A stretch of DNA of 64,000 bases from Cepaea nemoralis (taxonomy: Eukaryota > Mollusca > Gastropoda > Stylommatophora > Helicidae): NCBI GenBank assembly GCA_014155875.1, contig JACEFZ010002085.1:177501-241500 (forward strand), in the 5' to 3' direction. Below the pieces are notes generated by a model. That model searched no databases. It was not told the DNA's origin and saw only the letters and a program-made list of their open reading frames with translations. A program made the position numbers and the translations under genes. The first letter of the stretch is position 1. The number at the start of each line of letters is the position of its first letter. Of the stretch, positions 43,619 to 54,949 are shown one piece after another.

Positions 43619-46424
43619 GGGTATTCTTAGAGCTAAAACTTCAAAACCGCACACCCCTGATAATTGGCTACCTCTATCGAAATCCCAGTGCTGGACACGT
43701 CTGGTACGAAAACTTCACTACCATGATGGATGTGGTTTTCGCTAGACTTTAACATTGACACCAACAAATCCAACATAATATGAGGAAATATAATTGCATC
43801 ATACAATTTCAAACAAATAGTACAACAGGCTACTAGAGTAACAAAGTCATCTTCAACAGTCATAGATCACATTTATGTAACTTGCTCAGACAACATCATA
43901 GAATGCGCTGTACCCAATTGTGCAATGAGCGATCACTACCCAATATGCTGCACATGGTCTAAACAAGGAATTAAAACTCCTAAACATAAACACATAAGTG
44001 TAAAATATAGAAGTTACAAACATTTCAACGAAAACGCATTTTTACAGGACTTGCTCAGTTCACCTCTAGACAATTTTTATCAGCTTCCTGACCCGGATGA
44101 TGCTCTGGACTTCTGGATGAAAACATTTATTGATGTTTTTGATAGACATGTGCCAATCAAGGAAGTTCGAGTAAAACACCACGTCAAGCCACCTTGGATC
44201 ACCCAGGAAATACTTGAAATTATGAGAGACAGAGATAAAGCACATAAAAAGCGGGATCTCAGCGCATACCGTACTCTTAGAAACAAAGTTCAATATACCA
44301 TACGACGGGAAAAGAAAAATTACTTTAAGAACTTAGTAATGGATAAAACAAATAGTAAGGATATATGGAAGGCAATTAACACCTTGACAAACAAGTATAA
44401 CTTCCGAAATTCTTTACCATCAAATCATATTACATGCGACCAATTCAGTAATCTTTTTCAAACTGACATAGACCAGTTGAAGGCTTCAATACCTAATTCT
44501 CCTTGCAACTTATCTTTACTGTCATCGTTTTGCGAGAATAGATGCTCCGGCGATATTCTTTCCGACATACCGCTAATGACAATCACTGAAGTATTCACTT
44601 ACCTCAGTAACCTAAAAAACACAACCTCATCTGGGTTAGATGGAATCAGCAACCGGATTCTCCGTTGTGCTGCGCCAGTGATCTGTACATCACTAACCTA
44701 TGTATATAATCAGTGTCTCACCAAAAGCCACTTTCAATCAGCTCTCAAAATCGCTCAAGTGTACCCTCTTCTTAAATCTGGTTCATTGGACAATGATCTC
44801 CCGAACAATTACAGACCCATTTCCTTACTATCATCACTATCTAAGCCACTAGAAAAACACATCCATAAAGTAACATTACAGTATTTAGTTCGCAACAAGC
44901 TTATTGTTGACAACCAATCAGGATTTCGACCAAAATATTCTTGCCATACGGCCCTAACAAACATGATAGAAAATTGGCACCAGAATATAAACAACAACAG
45001 TCTATGTGGAACTGTGTTTATTGATTTCAAGAAAGCATTTGATATGATAGACCATGCTATTTTAATTAAAAAACTTGAGACAATGAAAATTGGCCCTAAT
45101 GTAGTCACTCTAATATCATCTTTTCTATCAAACAGAAAGCAAGTAGTATCACATAATAAATGTCTGTCTCATACCACTACCTTCAATATTTGAGTACCGC
45201 AAGGCTCTATTCTTGGCCCTCTATTGTTTGCCATATATATTAACGATCTACCTTTGCATCTTTCGTCGTCCTGTGATCTATTTGCAGACGACTGTACAGT
45301 GTACACAAATGCTGAAAACTGTATTTTATTGGAGTCGTCTTTACAACCAGAATTAAATAATGTAGTTAGGTGGAGCTATTCAAACCGTATGCAAATTAAC
45401 ATCACTAAAACAAAATCAATGTTACTAACAACCAGACAAAGACTTCAAACTCTAAGCTCACACACATCACTTCAACTTCACATCGATAACATGCCAGTAG
45501 AAAGTGTAATTGAGCACAAAACATTAGGCATAATCATTGATAGAAACCTAACCTTTAATTCCCACGTTCAAGCGCTTATTAAACAAACAGCGAAAAAAGT
45601 CTACCAACTCGCCAAAATTAAAAACTTCCTTGATGAGGACACAAGGAAACTATTCTATACTTCTCATATACAGACACACTTTGACTACTGCTCTACAATC
45701 TGGGACGGTTGTTCTAATTCAAACACCAAGCGACTTTACTCACTCCAGAAACGGGCCATGAGTCTAATTTATAACAAACATTTATCTGACAATCCTAGCC
45801 TGTATAAACGCCTTCAGTTACTACCACTCCGCAAACGCCTGCTTTTCAATAAAGCTAAACTAATTCACAAAATCCTGCATCGGAATGCCCCAAATTACCT
45901 TTGGCTATTGTTTAAATATAATGCTAGACACAGTAAACGTTTAAATATACTACACATTCCGAAGCCTATGATTGACTTATACAAAACAAGCTTAACGTAC
46001 TCTGCAGCTCAGCTGTGGAACAATCTTCCACAAGAAATCAAAGACATCACCAATCCCTATTCATATAATCGCAAATTACTCGAACACTATCTCAGTACGG
46101 ATTATCTTCCCCCTTAATAATAGAGATAATAATAATAATAACAAAACCCTAGTATAACAGCCAGTCCCCTTTTGGTAGGCCAGTATATTCCACATGGCTA
46201 ATAACAAGTGTCAGACCATTATCTAATTTTACTGTGTCGTGTAGTTTTGATGTTCGCATTTTGCCCATGCCTTTATAATGCATATCTTTTATATTGTTAC
46301 TGTTCTCTGTTAGCCTTGAATGATGTGTGAATGAAATAATGTATGAAAGAGAGTGATAGAAGGGCAGAATGTTAGACGGGCCTGCGTGCCCAATTCTTAA
46401 CCCTTTGAAAATAAAGTTTGTTCG

Positions 46425-46425
<1 letters not shown>
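43619..46425 (+). mobile_element. CR1/Jockey-like LINE, 5'-truncated, nearly open
   Basis: EN domain end: VFLELKLQNRTPLIIGYLYR, then (after a shift) DFNIDTNKSNII, STVIDHIYV and SDHYPI. RT domain: NNYRPISLLSSLSKPLEKHI, VFIDFKKAFDMIDHA, VPQGSILGPLLFAIYINDLP and the catalytic FADDCTVY. The C-terminal region runs to LSTDYLPP at 46115. No RNase H. Breaks are a frameshift at about 43741, a TGA at 43781-43783 and a TGA at 45191-45193; otherwise about 730 codons are open. The 3' UTR ends AATAAAGTTTGTTCGTTCGT, a (GTTC)n-type end at about 46425. It lies in sense inside the intron after the microexon. Confidence 0.9.

Positions 46426-46429
<4 letters not shown>

Positions 46430-46494
<65 letters not shown>
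46430..46494. repeat. (CT)n(TA)n microsatellite
   Basis: CT dinucleotides switch to TA, ending 14 bp before the acceptor of the exon at 46509. Confidence 0.95.
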
Positions 46495-46508
46495 CAAATA
46501 TGTTCTAG

Positions 46509-46588
46509 GCTGTACTTCAAGTAAGTCAAGCTGCAGACGAACTGACGCTGGTAATCAACCCCACGTCAGATGAAGAAGCCATAAAACG
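46509..46588 (+). CDS. Coiled-coil gene exon (26 codons plus 2 nt)
   Basis: The acceptor is AATATGTTCTAG ending 46508, downstream of a (CT)n(TA)n tract; the donor is GTAAGT at 46589, at consensus. The reading is AVLQVSQAADELTLVINPTS then DEEAIK plus the first two bases of an Arg codon, completed by base 51174. This split codon is the only non-zero phase in the gene and supports the join to the large exon. Confidence 0.8.
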
Positions 46589-46599
46589 GTAAGTGAGTT

Positions 46600-47019
46600 A
46601 ACATAGTTGATGTTTGACTTGGACTTTAAGGAATGTTGTAGTGACATGTTGTAAGTGGAGAAGATTACCTGAGACAAAGTGTGTCAGGTGTATATAGCCC
46701 GTGTTATAATATAACCGAATATTCAAGCAGAATAATCAGGATTATATAAGTATGAGATAATAAAAGCATAAGACAACACATCTCCATGAAGAAGAGGACT
46801 TGAATATAATGACTCGAAAAACAAACACATCAAATAAGTTTTCGAGAAATCACAATGGAACCTATAATTTCCAATAGAACCCCTAGGGTTGAACATGATA
46901 TTAAATTTTAAGACAAACTGTTCGCAACACACAAAACTATTTATGTAAAGAAAACAAAAAGGAAGAAAAGAATGTATTGATAAATAATAGGTCTTTGAAT
47001 CTGATTAGCCGGAATTATA
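46600..47019. other. Unrecognised intronic sequence
   Basis: AT-rich, no supported feature. Confidence 0.4.
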
Positions 47020-47027
47020 TTGTAAAC

Positions 47028-47480
47028 CAGTGGTTCTCAACCGGTGGGGAATTCCCCCCTAGGGGGGAATTTTAGGGTTTCTAAGGGGGGAATGAAGACC
47101 ATTTCAAGATCGCTTTAATACAAGAACCGATTACTTGATATTGTTTTTCCCTTCATACTTTACAGTTAAGTACGTCTCATCCTTCTAAAATTCATTTTAT
47201 AAAGTCAGTAGACCCACAAATCATGTTTTATGTGGATGTCTAGACTTGTTTTAGTATGTTCTATTAAATTTACCTTACATGTTTACGTATACTGTATAGG
47301 GGTGGGGGATTTTTAGATAGGAAATATGAAAGGGGGGGGGGGGAATGACGTTCTGAAAATACTGTGAAAGGGGGGGGGGGGGGGGAACGGGCCAAATTTT
47401 TGATAGGAAGGGGGGGGGGGAATGACGTTCTGAAAATATGGTGAAGGGGGGAACGGGCCAAAAAAGGTTGAGAACCACTG
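47028..47480. mobile_element. Non-autonomous hAT element (family 1, copy 2)
   Basis: The same CAGTGGTTCTCAACC termini as 34746, with an exact 8-bp duplication TTGTAAAC at 47020-47027 and 47481-47488. The interior aligns with copy 1 (ATTTCAAGATCGCTTTAATA, GAATGACGTTCTGAAAATA). Confidence 0.95.
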
Positions 47481-47753
47481 TTGTAAACAATGGTGAGAAC
47501 TTTAGGACAGCGACAAAGCGAGGTCACAGATCAGATTGAGACCACCGGAGTTTGAGATGAAGAAAATTGTTCAAAACTGTTATTCAATATGTTTAGTATT
47601 ACTTGTTCTTGGCGCTGTTGGACATGACGACTGCCACTTGCCGGTTCATGCGGGGGGACGTGGGAGAAGTAGAAGACGAATAAAGAAAAAGAAAGAAGAG
47701 GAAGTGGAAGAGATGGAATAAGAGGGAAATTAAGAAGAGATGGTGATATTAAA

Positions 47754-47862
47754 GAAGAAGAAGAAGAAGAAGAAGAAGAAGAAGAAGAAGAAGAAGAAGA
47801 AGAAGAAGAAGAAGAAGAAGAAGAAGAAGAAGAAGAAGAAGAAGAAGAAGAAGAAGAAGAAG
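47754..47862. repeat. (GAA)n microsatellite
   Basis: Pure GAA/AGA triplets for about 105 bp inside a broader purine-rich stretch (47640-48060). Confidence 0.95.
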
Positions 47863-48237
47863 ACGAAGGAATTGAAGGAGGAGGAATAGAGGGATGAATA
47901 TGGGGAGGAATAGGAGGAGGAGGGCCAGAGGGAGGAGAAAGAAGAAGAACGAAGGAGAAGGCATCCGAAGATCAAGATGAGGAAGAAGATGTGAAAAGAT
48001 AACGAGGAAGAAGAGGAAGAAGGGAGTAAAAAGGGGAGTAAGCAAGACACGAAGAACACGAATAATTATCCTTTTCTCACTGTCTGAGTACTCTTAAAGT
48101 CGCACTGAGCGTATGTTCGTAAATCAACCTGGGCTCCCATATCTACTCAGCCTGAAATGGGGGACCAGGAAACGTGTTGGGAAGATAAACCGGCCATTGT
48201 GTTACTGACCGAATTACCTATCTCGTGCCGATTCATT

Positions 48238-48480
48238 CATTCATTCAGTAGCATGTCCTTTGCAGAACCTCGCTCCCATAACAGCCTTCCGGAAAACCTC
48301 TCGATTATAAGCAAGATGTCCCGCGTCCGATACACCCATCTGGAGATCATCCGCCACATCCTGCACCCATCTTCTCTTTGGCCTTCCTCTTCGTCTCTTC
48401 CCAGGCATATACCCATCCATTATTGTTCTCTCCAAACTTTCGTGACGTTTCATAACAGCCATGAGTGCCCATTGGTCTAT
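48238..48480 (-). mobile_element. LINE C-terminal fragment (type 2)
   Basis: The minus strand reads MAVMKRHESLERTIMDGYMP then GKRRRGRPKRRWVQDVADDL and ends CKGHATE with a stop. A clean frame of about 75 codons that corresponds to LINE tails of the KRH...GRP..RW type. Confidence 0.75.
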
Positions 48481-48520
48481 AAAAATATGGTGGTCTACCA
48501 ACACATAATATACAACAATA

Positions 48521-48912
48521 TTGTGTGGCTCGGAAGCCTGGACATTGAACAAGCAGCTAGAAAGTCGAACAGAGGCCCTGGAAATGTGGCTATACAGACG
48601 AATATGTCGTATTTCATGGAAACAGAAACAATCAAATACAGATGTTCTAGAAAAACTTGGAATGAAAAGAGAGTTGATGAAAGAAATACAAAAGCCACAA
48701 GTGAAAAATTTCGGCCACGTTAAAAGACTAACACTTTTATACAAGCCATACTGGAGGGCAAGGTTGAGGGCAAGCGAGCAAGAGTTAGACAACGATACAG
48801 GTGGGAAAATAACATCAAGAGATGGACGAACGTCAGAATGTACAGTCAAGTCGGGAGACAGAGAGTGTTGGAGATTCAGTTCAGCCAACCTATATTGTGG
48901 AGATGGCACCTG
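48521..48912 (+). mobile_element. RTE-like LINE 3' fragment
   Basis: Reads MCGSEAWTLNKQLESRTEAL, EMWLYRRICRISWKQKQSNT, NFGHVKRLT and then, after shifts, ends GDGT with TGA and a (TTGA)n tail. Opposed head to head with the fragment at 48238. Confidence 0.75.
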
Positions 48913-48954
48913 ATTGATTGATTGAGCAGCACATGTCTTTGTGACTTAAATCGG

Positions 48955-50387
48955 ATAAAAGTGCCCTTTTATTACTGACATTGTGTGTTACTGATATGTC
49001 TCATCTGTTATTTAGAAGCTGGGTTACGAAGTTATATGCTTACATTGTGTGTTACTGATATGTCTCATCTGTTATTTAGAAGCTGGGTTACGAAGTTATA
49101 TGCTTACTTTCTGTGTTACTGATATTTCTCATCTGTTATTTAGAAGCTGGGTTACGAAGTTATATGATTACATTGTGTGTTACTGATATTTCCCATCTGT
49201 TATTTAGAAGCTGGGTTACGAAGTTATATGCTTACATTGTGTGTTACTGATATGTCTCATCTGTTATTTAGAAGCTGGGTTACGAAGTTATATGCTTACA
49301 TTGTGTGTTACTGATATGTCTCATCTGTTATTTAGAAGCTGGGTTACGAAGTTATATGCTTACTTCTGTGTTACTGATATTTCTCATCTGTTATTTAGAA
49401 GCTGGGTTACGAAGTTATATGATTACATTGTGTGTTACTGATATTTCCCATCTGTTATTTAGAAGCTGGGTTACGAAGTTATATGCTTACTTTGTGTGTT
49501 ACTGATATTTCTCATCTGTTATTTAGAAGGTGGGTTACGAAGTTATATGCTTACATTTTGTGTTACTGATATTTCTCATCTGTTATTTAGAAGCTGGGTT
49601 ACGAAGTTATATGCTTACTTTCTGTGTTACTGATATTTCTCATCTGTTATTTAGAAGCTGGGTTACGAAGTTATATGATTACATTGTGTGTTACTGATAT
49701 TTCCCATCTGTTATTTAGAAGCTGGGTTACGAAGTTATATGCTTACTTTGTGTGTTACTGATATTTCTCATCTGTTATTTAGAAGGTGGGTTACGAAGTT
49801 ATATGCTTACATTTTGTGTTACTGATATTTCTCATCTGTTATTTAGAAGCTGGGTTACGAAGTTATATGCTTACATTGTGTGTTACTGATATTTATCATC
49901 TGTTATTTGGAAGCTGGGTTACGAAGTTATATGCTTACATTTTGTGTTACTGATATTTCTCATCTGTTATTTAGAAGCTGGGTTACGAAGTTATATGCTT
50001 ACATTTTGTGTTACTGATATTTCTCATCTGTTATTTAGAAGCTGGGTTACGAAGTTATATGCTTACATTGAGTGTTACTGATATTTCTCATCTGTTATTT
50101 AGAAGTTATATGCTTACATTGTGTGTTACTGATATGTCTCATCTGTTATTTAGAAGCTGGGTTACGAAGTTATATGCTTACATTGTGTGTTACTGATATT
50201 TATCATCTGTTATTTGGAAGCTGGGTTACGAAGTTATATGCTTACATTGTGTGTTACTGATATTTCTCATCTGTTATTTAGAAGCTGGGTTACGAAGTTA
50301 TATGCTTACATTGTGTGTTACTGATATTTCTCAGCTGTTATCTAGAAGCTGGGTTATGAGGTTTTATCTGACACTGGGTGTCACTGA
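48955..50387. repeat. 64-bp minisatellite, about 22 units
   Basis: The unit contains GTGTTACTGATATTTCTCAT, CTGTTATTTAGAAGCTGGGT and TACGAAGTTATATGCTTACA. Some neighbouring units recur as blocks (49090-49500 resembles 49600-49800). A stranded partial unit lies at 50898-50925. Confidence 0.95.
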
Positions 50388-50893
50388 TACAGGTTGTTTT
50401 TCCAATGTCTCACTACATTTTGTATGTAGAACAAATTTGAAAAATAAAGTATATGTGATGTATACGTGATATCATTAAGAAGTGCTAAAACGTTAATTAA
50501 ATTAGTTACGATAGTCACTGCTATGATCTAACGCTGTTTTGGGGAAGATGGAAAGTACCAATTAAGTATTCATTATAACAGGTGTTCAAAATGTCTACCA
50601 CGTAATGCTATGAGGAGGTTATTTATCAGGAAATCTTCATATACATCTTTGAACAACCATTCGTGTGTATTGACGCCATTTCGAAACACTTGGTCAACCA
50701 AACAAATTAGTTCTTCCTTTGATAACACCATTATTTTTGGAGTGCAACGAATTACTCCAGCAGGTGACAGCTATTCGCTGCATATTGCTTCAAGATGGAC
50801 TGTTGAGCACATTTTTTTATGACATCGCACGCTTAATTTTTCAAATCTGTTCTACTTACAAAGTGTAGTGAGACTTTACAAACACCCTGTATT
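50388..50893. mobile_element. Mariner-like DNA transposon remnant with long TIRs
   Basis: The left end (CAGGTTGTTTTTCCAATGTC, then TCACTACATTTTGTATGTAG) matches the reverse complement of the right end (GTAGTGAGACTTTACAAACA, CCCTGTA) over about 70 bp. The element interrupts a 64-bp satellite unit at TA, as mariner-type elements do. The minus strand has a short frame starting MVLSKEELICLVDQVFRNGV, like an N-terminal transposase HTH. No catalytic domain. Confidence 0.7.
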
Positions 50894-51016
50894 GCTAACA
50901 AGGGTTACGAAGTTATATGCATTATGTACAGTTCCGGTTTGATACGACAGGCTTGAAATCAGTTTTCATCGATGAACAGTATCAATGGCCAGAAGCAGTA
51001 AGTTGGACTTAAACGT

Positions 51017-51100
51017 GCAATGGAAAGCAATGGCAAACTACTGAACGTAAAATTGCCAAGACATATTGATGGCAACGTCGTATAAAGAACATGCAACATT
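51017..51100 (+). mobile_element. SINE S2 core copy
   Basis: GGAAAGCAATGGCAAACTAC, TGAACGTAAAATTGCCAAGA and GCAACGTCGTATAAAGAACA match the S2 core. It lies 75 bp before the large exon. Confidence 0.65.
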
Positions 51101-51173
51101 TTAAGCAAATATAAACATCAAGAACCCTCATTGTCTGTTTTATTTAAAGGTTATTTTTTAACTCCTACCTCAG

Positions 51174-52776
51174 AATTTCCAACTCCGAGATAGACCTTCT
51201 GAAGGAAGAGTTCTCTCGCTTGCACCACGAAGCTGATGACGTGGTTGTGGTTGCTGATGTGACAACCAGCAGTACTACAACTACAACAAGGATACAAGAA
51301 GAGGCTTCTGGAACGTCAAGAAAACTGCCAAAGAATTCTGCTACCAGCTTCACCTCCAATCAGCCTCGCGATAGCGCTTTCCATGAGACAGTTACAAAAT
51401 CAAATGTCTTCACCGTTACATCCTCTCCCCAAGGAAATACCGATTCGCCAGCAGCTAAACATCCACCTTCCACTACCAAGAGCCCAGTCCCTGTTGTTTT
51501 ACGTCCACTGGATGCTACATCTAGACAGTATGATCGCCCGCCATCGTATACTTCCGGAACCCGAAGTGCCCAAACTTCGCGTGCTGCCACGCCTGAAGTA
51601 CCCGATGTTCCCCGTACTTCCGTCTTTGCTGTGCCATCAAGAAAATCTGGATTTCCAGAACCTCCTCCCAGTTTTGTCATTCCTCATCATTCTTCATTTC
51701 AAACACAAAAACAGCAGCCGAATCCTACGCTGTCTGATGCGCCTGGGTATTCTTCCACTGACAAAAGCTCTCCCAAAAGACCGGTGATTTTTATGAAAAG
51801 CTTATCCATGGATAGCGGAACAATTCTTGATAATGATTTGTCAGAACATTTAACTAGTCCACAAGTTACCAGTATATCAGCCACTAACACACCAACTCAA
51901 CCAGTGACATCAGCGGATTTAGCATCATATTTTGCAACTCCATCCGTGATCACTTCTTCGGGAGATCATCTTCGGTCTGCTGCCAGAGAGCTGGCTCCTA
52001 GAACGTCGCACTCACTTCCACGAACAGGCAAATGTTCTCCTCGCACTGCCAGAAGACAGTTTTTCGAAAGCTACCCAACTTCAGCTTCGCTGCTGTCTAA
52101 TCCTATAGGCTATCAGTCCTGGCCTGAAAGACGGCACGTCCCTCCGGCCATACATACCCGGCAAACGTCACTTCCTGATCCAGAAGAAGTTAGAAAGGAA
52201 GCTGAGGAAGAGCACGATCTAGTGAGCTCAAAGCTTGAGTCCAAAAAAAAATATCCTGTAATGAAAAGTTCAATATCTTGGGACGAGCAAATGCATCGTA
52301 AAGAAGTAGCGCACAAGACAAGTGCCAGTTCTCAAGAAGGCGCCCCTACAGTTCCCACGCAAGTAAATCTTCTAACTGTACCAGACGATCACCAAACAGG
52401 AAGCCGGCCAATAAGTGCAAAAGAGAAGCGAAAACTGTTTAAGAAAGCAATAAGCTTGGATTCAACTGTTGGGTCATCCATAGCGAAAGTTGGCGTAGCA
52501 GCAATGCCTCTCGGAGCACCGACCGGGTTCACACCCTCAGAACTTTTCGCCACGGTAAAGGGGAAACTGAAACCCGTTTTCAAGAAGAAATCTGCAGATT
52601 CTGGATCCAAGAGTCATGAACCTCGATCGCCATCACCGCTATTTATACAAACAGATGTACCCGACATTCATTTCGCAGCTCGTGGATCGACGTCACTTCC
52701 AGTTCCGGTGCCACATATTGATGTGACACTGTTGGACCACGGTAATCAGACAGAACCTGCCAAGTCGCCTTCAGAT
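51174..52776 (+). CDS. Large exon: end of coiled coil and Ser/Pro-rich disordered region
   Basis: The acceptor is CTCCTACCTCAG, ending at 51173. The first base completes a split Arg codon, then ISNSEIDLLKEEFSRLHHEA gives a last short helix. About 510 codons of Ser/Thr/Pro-rich, low-hydrophobicity sequence follow, with no transmembrane segment or known domain that I recognise. Three related short motifs recur: MKSLSMDSG near 51793, MKSSISWDE near 52261 and KKAISLDST near 52442, which look like phosphorylation or docking sites. A GTGAGT donor follows the GAT codon at 52774-52776. Without splicing, the frame runs 15 more codons to TAG at 52822-52824, so an intron-retained short form is possible. 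Confidence 0.85.
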
Positions 52777-52979
52777 GTGAGTATGCAAGAAGTGCACTTG
52801 TTCGTACGTCCAGATGGTCTCTAGTGATTTCTTTTCAGAACACTCTACTTGGTTTGTCCTCCTAAAATGCTAATTCCTTTCTATTATTCCATTGCATTAT
52901 ACCATTACTTCCCGCCCCGTTCAACATAACAAGGGAAGGTATATTAGGTCCCATCCCTGGCTCAGATTAATCATCATGT

Positions 52980-53345
52980 GACCGAGTCATCTACAAATAG
53001 GATATTATTTGAAGGTGATTGTTGTCCAAAGATGATAATGGCTTAATACTTCATTGACCTCGTTTTATATCTGCAATTACGTAATTTACTATTTCAAAAA
53101 CTTTGTTTATGACAACGTCTGTTCTAAACATTGTCACACTAAAGACAAAGACATTGCATTTATTTCTGTCTATGACGGATCGTTCCCATCACCGGTCAGT
53201 TGGAATTACACGTTGACTTCTCGTTCAGAAGCAATAGCAAGGTGTTTTTACCCCGCATATCCTTTACAGGACATCGCTGTCAACATCAGCATCTTTCAGT
53301 GATTGTTGATTTCTTGGCAAGATTACGCTTAGTAGTTTGCCATCG
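52980..53345 (-). repeat. Dispersed repeat R2 (copy 2) joined to a SINE S2 core
   Basis: 52980-53243 is the reverse complement of 5833-6090. 53250-53345 is an inverted S2 core (CATATCCTTTACAGGACATC, CTTGGCAAGATTACGC). The same two modules lie next to each other near 5800, so they may be parts of one element. Confidence 0.7.
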
Positions 53346-53484
53346 CTTTCAGAGCGACCTGCTCACATACCCCTAAGTTACCGACGCGGAGAGAACCGCC
53401 ACCGATTCTCGCGCACGTCACGTTACTCACAGGAGTATACGGGATTACGGAGAAAGTCGCTACCACCTGTGCCAGGGTGACCGG

Positions 53485-53575
53485 CAAGCTACTGAACGTA
53501 AAATTACCTAATACATCAACCTGGTTTTGAGGTTTATTGAAAGGTCCTCCAAAGGGCATGCAACATTTAACGTGT
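53485..53575 (+). mobile_element. SINE S2 core copy
   Basis: GGCAAGCTACTGAACGTAAA and CCAAAGGGCATGCAACATTT fit the S2 core with changes. It faces the inverted copy at 53250-53345. Confidence 0.5.
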
Positions 53576-53985
53576 TATCTATAGGAGGAGACTTGGGCAG
53601 TTGTCTAGATATCCATATGAGATCTGTAGGAGGAGACTAGAGCACTTGTCTAGATATCCATGTGTGATCTGTAGGAGGAGACTATAGCACTTGTCTAGAT
53701 ATCCATGTATGATATATAGGAGGAGACTATAGAACTTGTCTAATTATCCGTGTGTGAACTATAGAAGGAGACTAGAGCACTTGTCTAGATATCCATGTGT
53801 GATCTGTAGGAGGAGACTAGAGCACTTGTCTATATATCCGTGTGTGAACTATAGGCGGAGACTAGAGCACTTGTCTAGATATCCATGTGAGATCTATAGG
53901 AGGGGACTATAGCACTTGTCTAATTATCCATGTGTGAACTATAGAAGGAGACTAGAGCACTTGTCTAGACATCCGTGTGCGATGC
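53576..53985. repeat. 45-bp minisatellite, about 9 units
   Basis: The unit GATCTGTAGGAGGAGACTAG plus AGCACTTGTCTAGATATCCA and TGTGT has period 45. It ends about 50 bp before the acceptor of the terminal exon. Confidence 0.95.
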
Positions 53986-54038
53986 AAGTGTTTCTTCACT
54001 AAACACCAAACCAATGTTTTCTTTGGTTCTTCTTTCAG

Positions 54039-54197
54039 ATCCCCGACGAAAGATCACGTGACTCTAGCAGGAATGACCTGCCACGAGGAAAATGGAGATC
54101 GAAATCTGCGGACAGGGCGCAGGGCGCCATGGGAGTGCACGCTGACGTCATTCGACCCACACCCGGGGTTTGGAAGTTTAACGAAACCGCTGTTTGA
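54039..54197 (+). CDS. Terminal coding exon of the coiled-coil gene
   Basis: The acceptor GGTTCTTCTTTCAG ends at 54038. In phase with the donor at 52777 the exon reads IPDERSRDSSRNDLPRGKWR and ends PTPGVWKFNETAV then TGA, followed directly by a second in-frame TGA. The basic SRKW-like stretch and compact hydrophobic end look like a conserved C-terminal motif. A different frame across the same bases is also open (it reaches 54204), but only this frame matches the upstream donor phase. Confidence 0.75.
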   Translation: MPDERSRDSSRNDLPRGKWRSKSADRAQGAMGVHADVIRPTPGVWKFNETAV

Positions 54198-54424
54198 TGA
54201 ATGATGAACCGGAGATGTTAGCTGACATCGTAACGTCGTATCTTATCTTGGACACTTTCGTTTTGTATCATGACAAAGTCACTTTTAATAATAATATTAT
54301 GAATATTTAAATTTAATTCGAAGACATACGTAGAATCTATGGCGCTGTGTAGGGTGTATGTGCGAAAACCTTATCACAATGTAACATTTTCTGTAAACAA
54401 AAAAGGCAGCGAAATGGAGGGGAA

Positions 54425-54430
54425 AATAAA
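54425..54430 (+). terminator. Candidate polyadenylation signal AATAAA
   Basis: AATAAA lies about 230 bp after the TGA of the terminal exon, and is the first canonical hexamer seen downstream of it. The spacing suits a short 3' UTR. No downstream GT-rich element was checked in detail. Confidence 0.4.
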
Positions 54431-54464
54431 ATCACATCACTTACCTAAAATCAACACCTATGAG

Positions 54465-54780
54465 ATGAGATGCTTGAGAAGAGCTGCCATCTAAACTATC
54501 CGAGAACGAATAAGAAATGACGGTAAACATACAACACCTGGTGCCTAATACATTGAAAGGCAGATGATCAAATGGTTTCTGCCGTCTCGTTAGAATGTAA
54601 CATATCAACTACCATCACTGGCGCTACATCAAAGACGATCTGCTACGAGAGCAAGAGCACGCCCGAGAAGAGCATTGATTGACGACATCAAAGACATTGT
54701 ACAATCACACGGAATAACACTATCCAAATTACCCACGTTAACTATTCCTCCCCACGACGCTTGACGGCAAAGGTAGAAGA
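54465..54780 (+). mobile_element. LINE C-terminal fragment (type 3)
   Basis: Frames give EMRCLRRAA, TIRERIRNDGKHTTPGA, YIERQMIKWF and RARARPRRALIDDIKDIVQS, the MRCLRR, ERQQ-KWFGH and GRPR-RWIDDI blocks of insect/mollusc LINE tails. It follows the host gene's terminal exon. Confidence 0.6.
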
Positions 54781-54949
54781 TGGTGATGATAAAAATACAT
54801 GGGGAAGAGGATTAAAGACAGAGACCAATTATATGAGGAAGCCATGGAGGGAGCAGAAATAGACAGAAAATAACAGGACGGCTGGGCAAGAGTTAAGTTA
54901 GGTGTTGGGGCAGGGGTATGTTCCAGTGGGGGGTAACTTGCAGAATAAG

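Noticed and set aside
48955..50387. CRISPR-like or multi-copy small gene array with 60-72 codon frames
   Set aside because: Tandem 64-bp satellite; frames shift from unit to unit because 64 is not a multiple of three.
51360..51680. 106-codon minus-strand frame
   Set aside because: Shadow of the large host exon.
53977..54204. 75-codon frame starting MRCKCFFTKH
   Set aside because: Overlaps the terminal exon in the wrong frame; the frame matching the 52777 donor gives a better C-terminus and stop.
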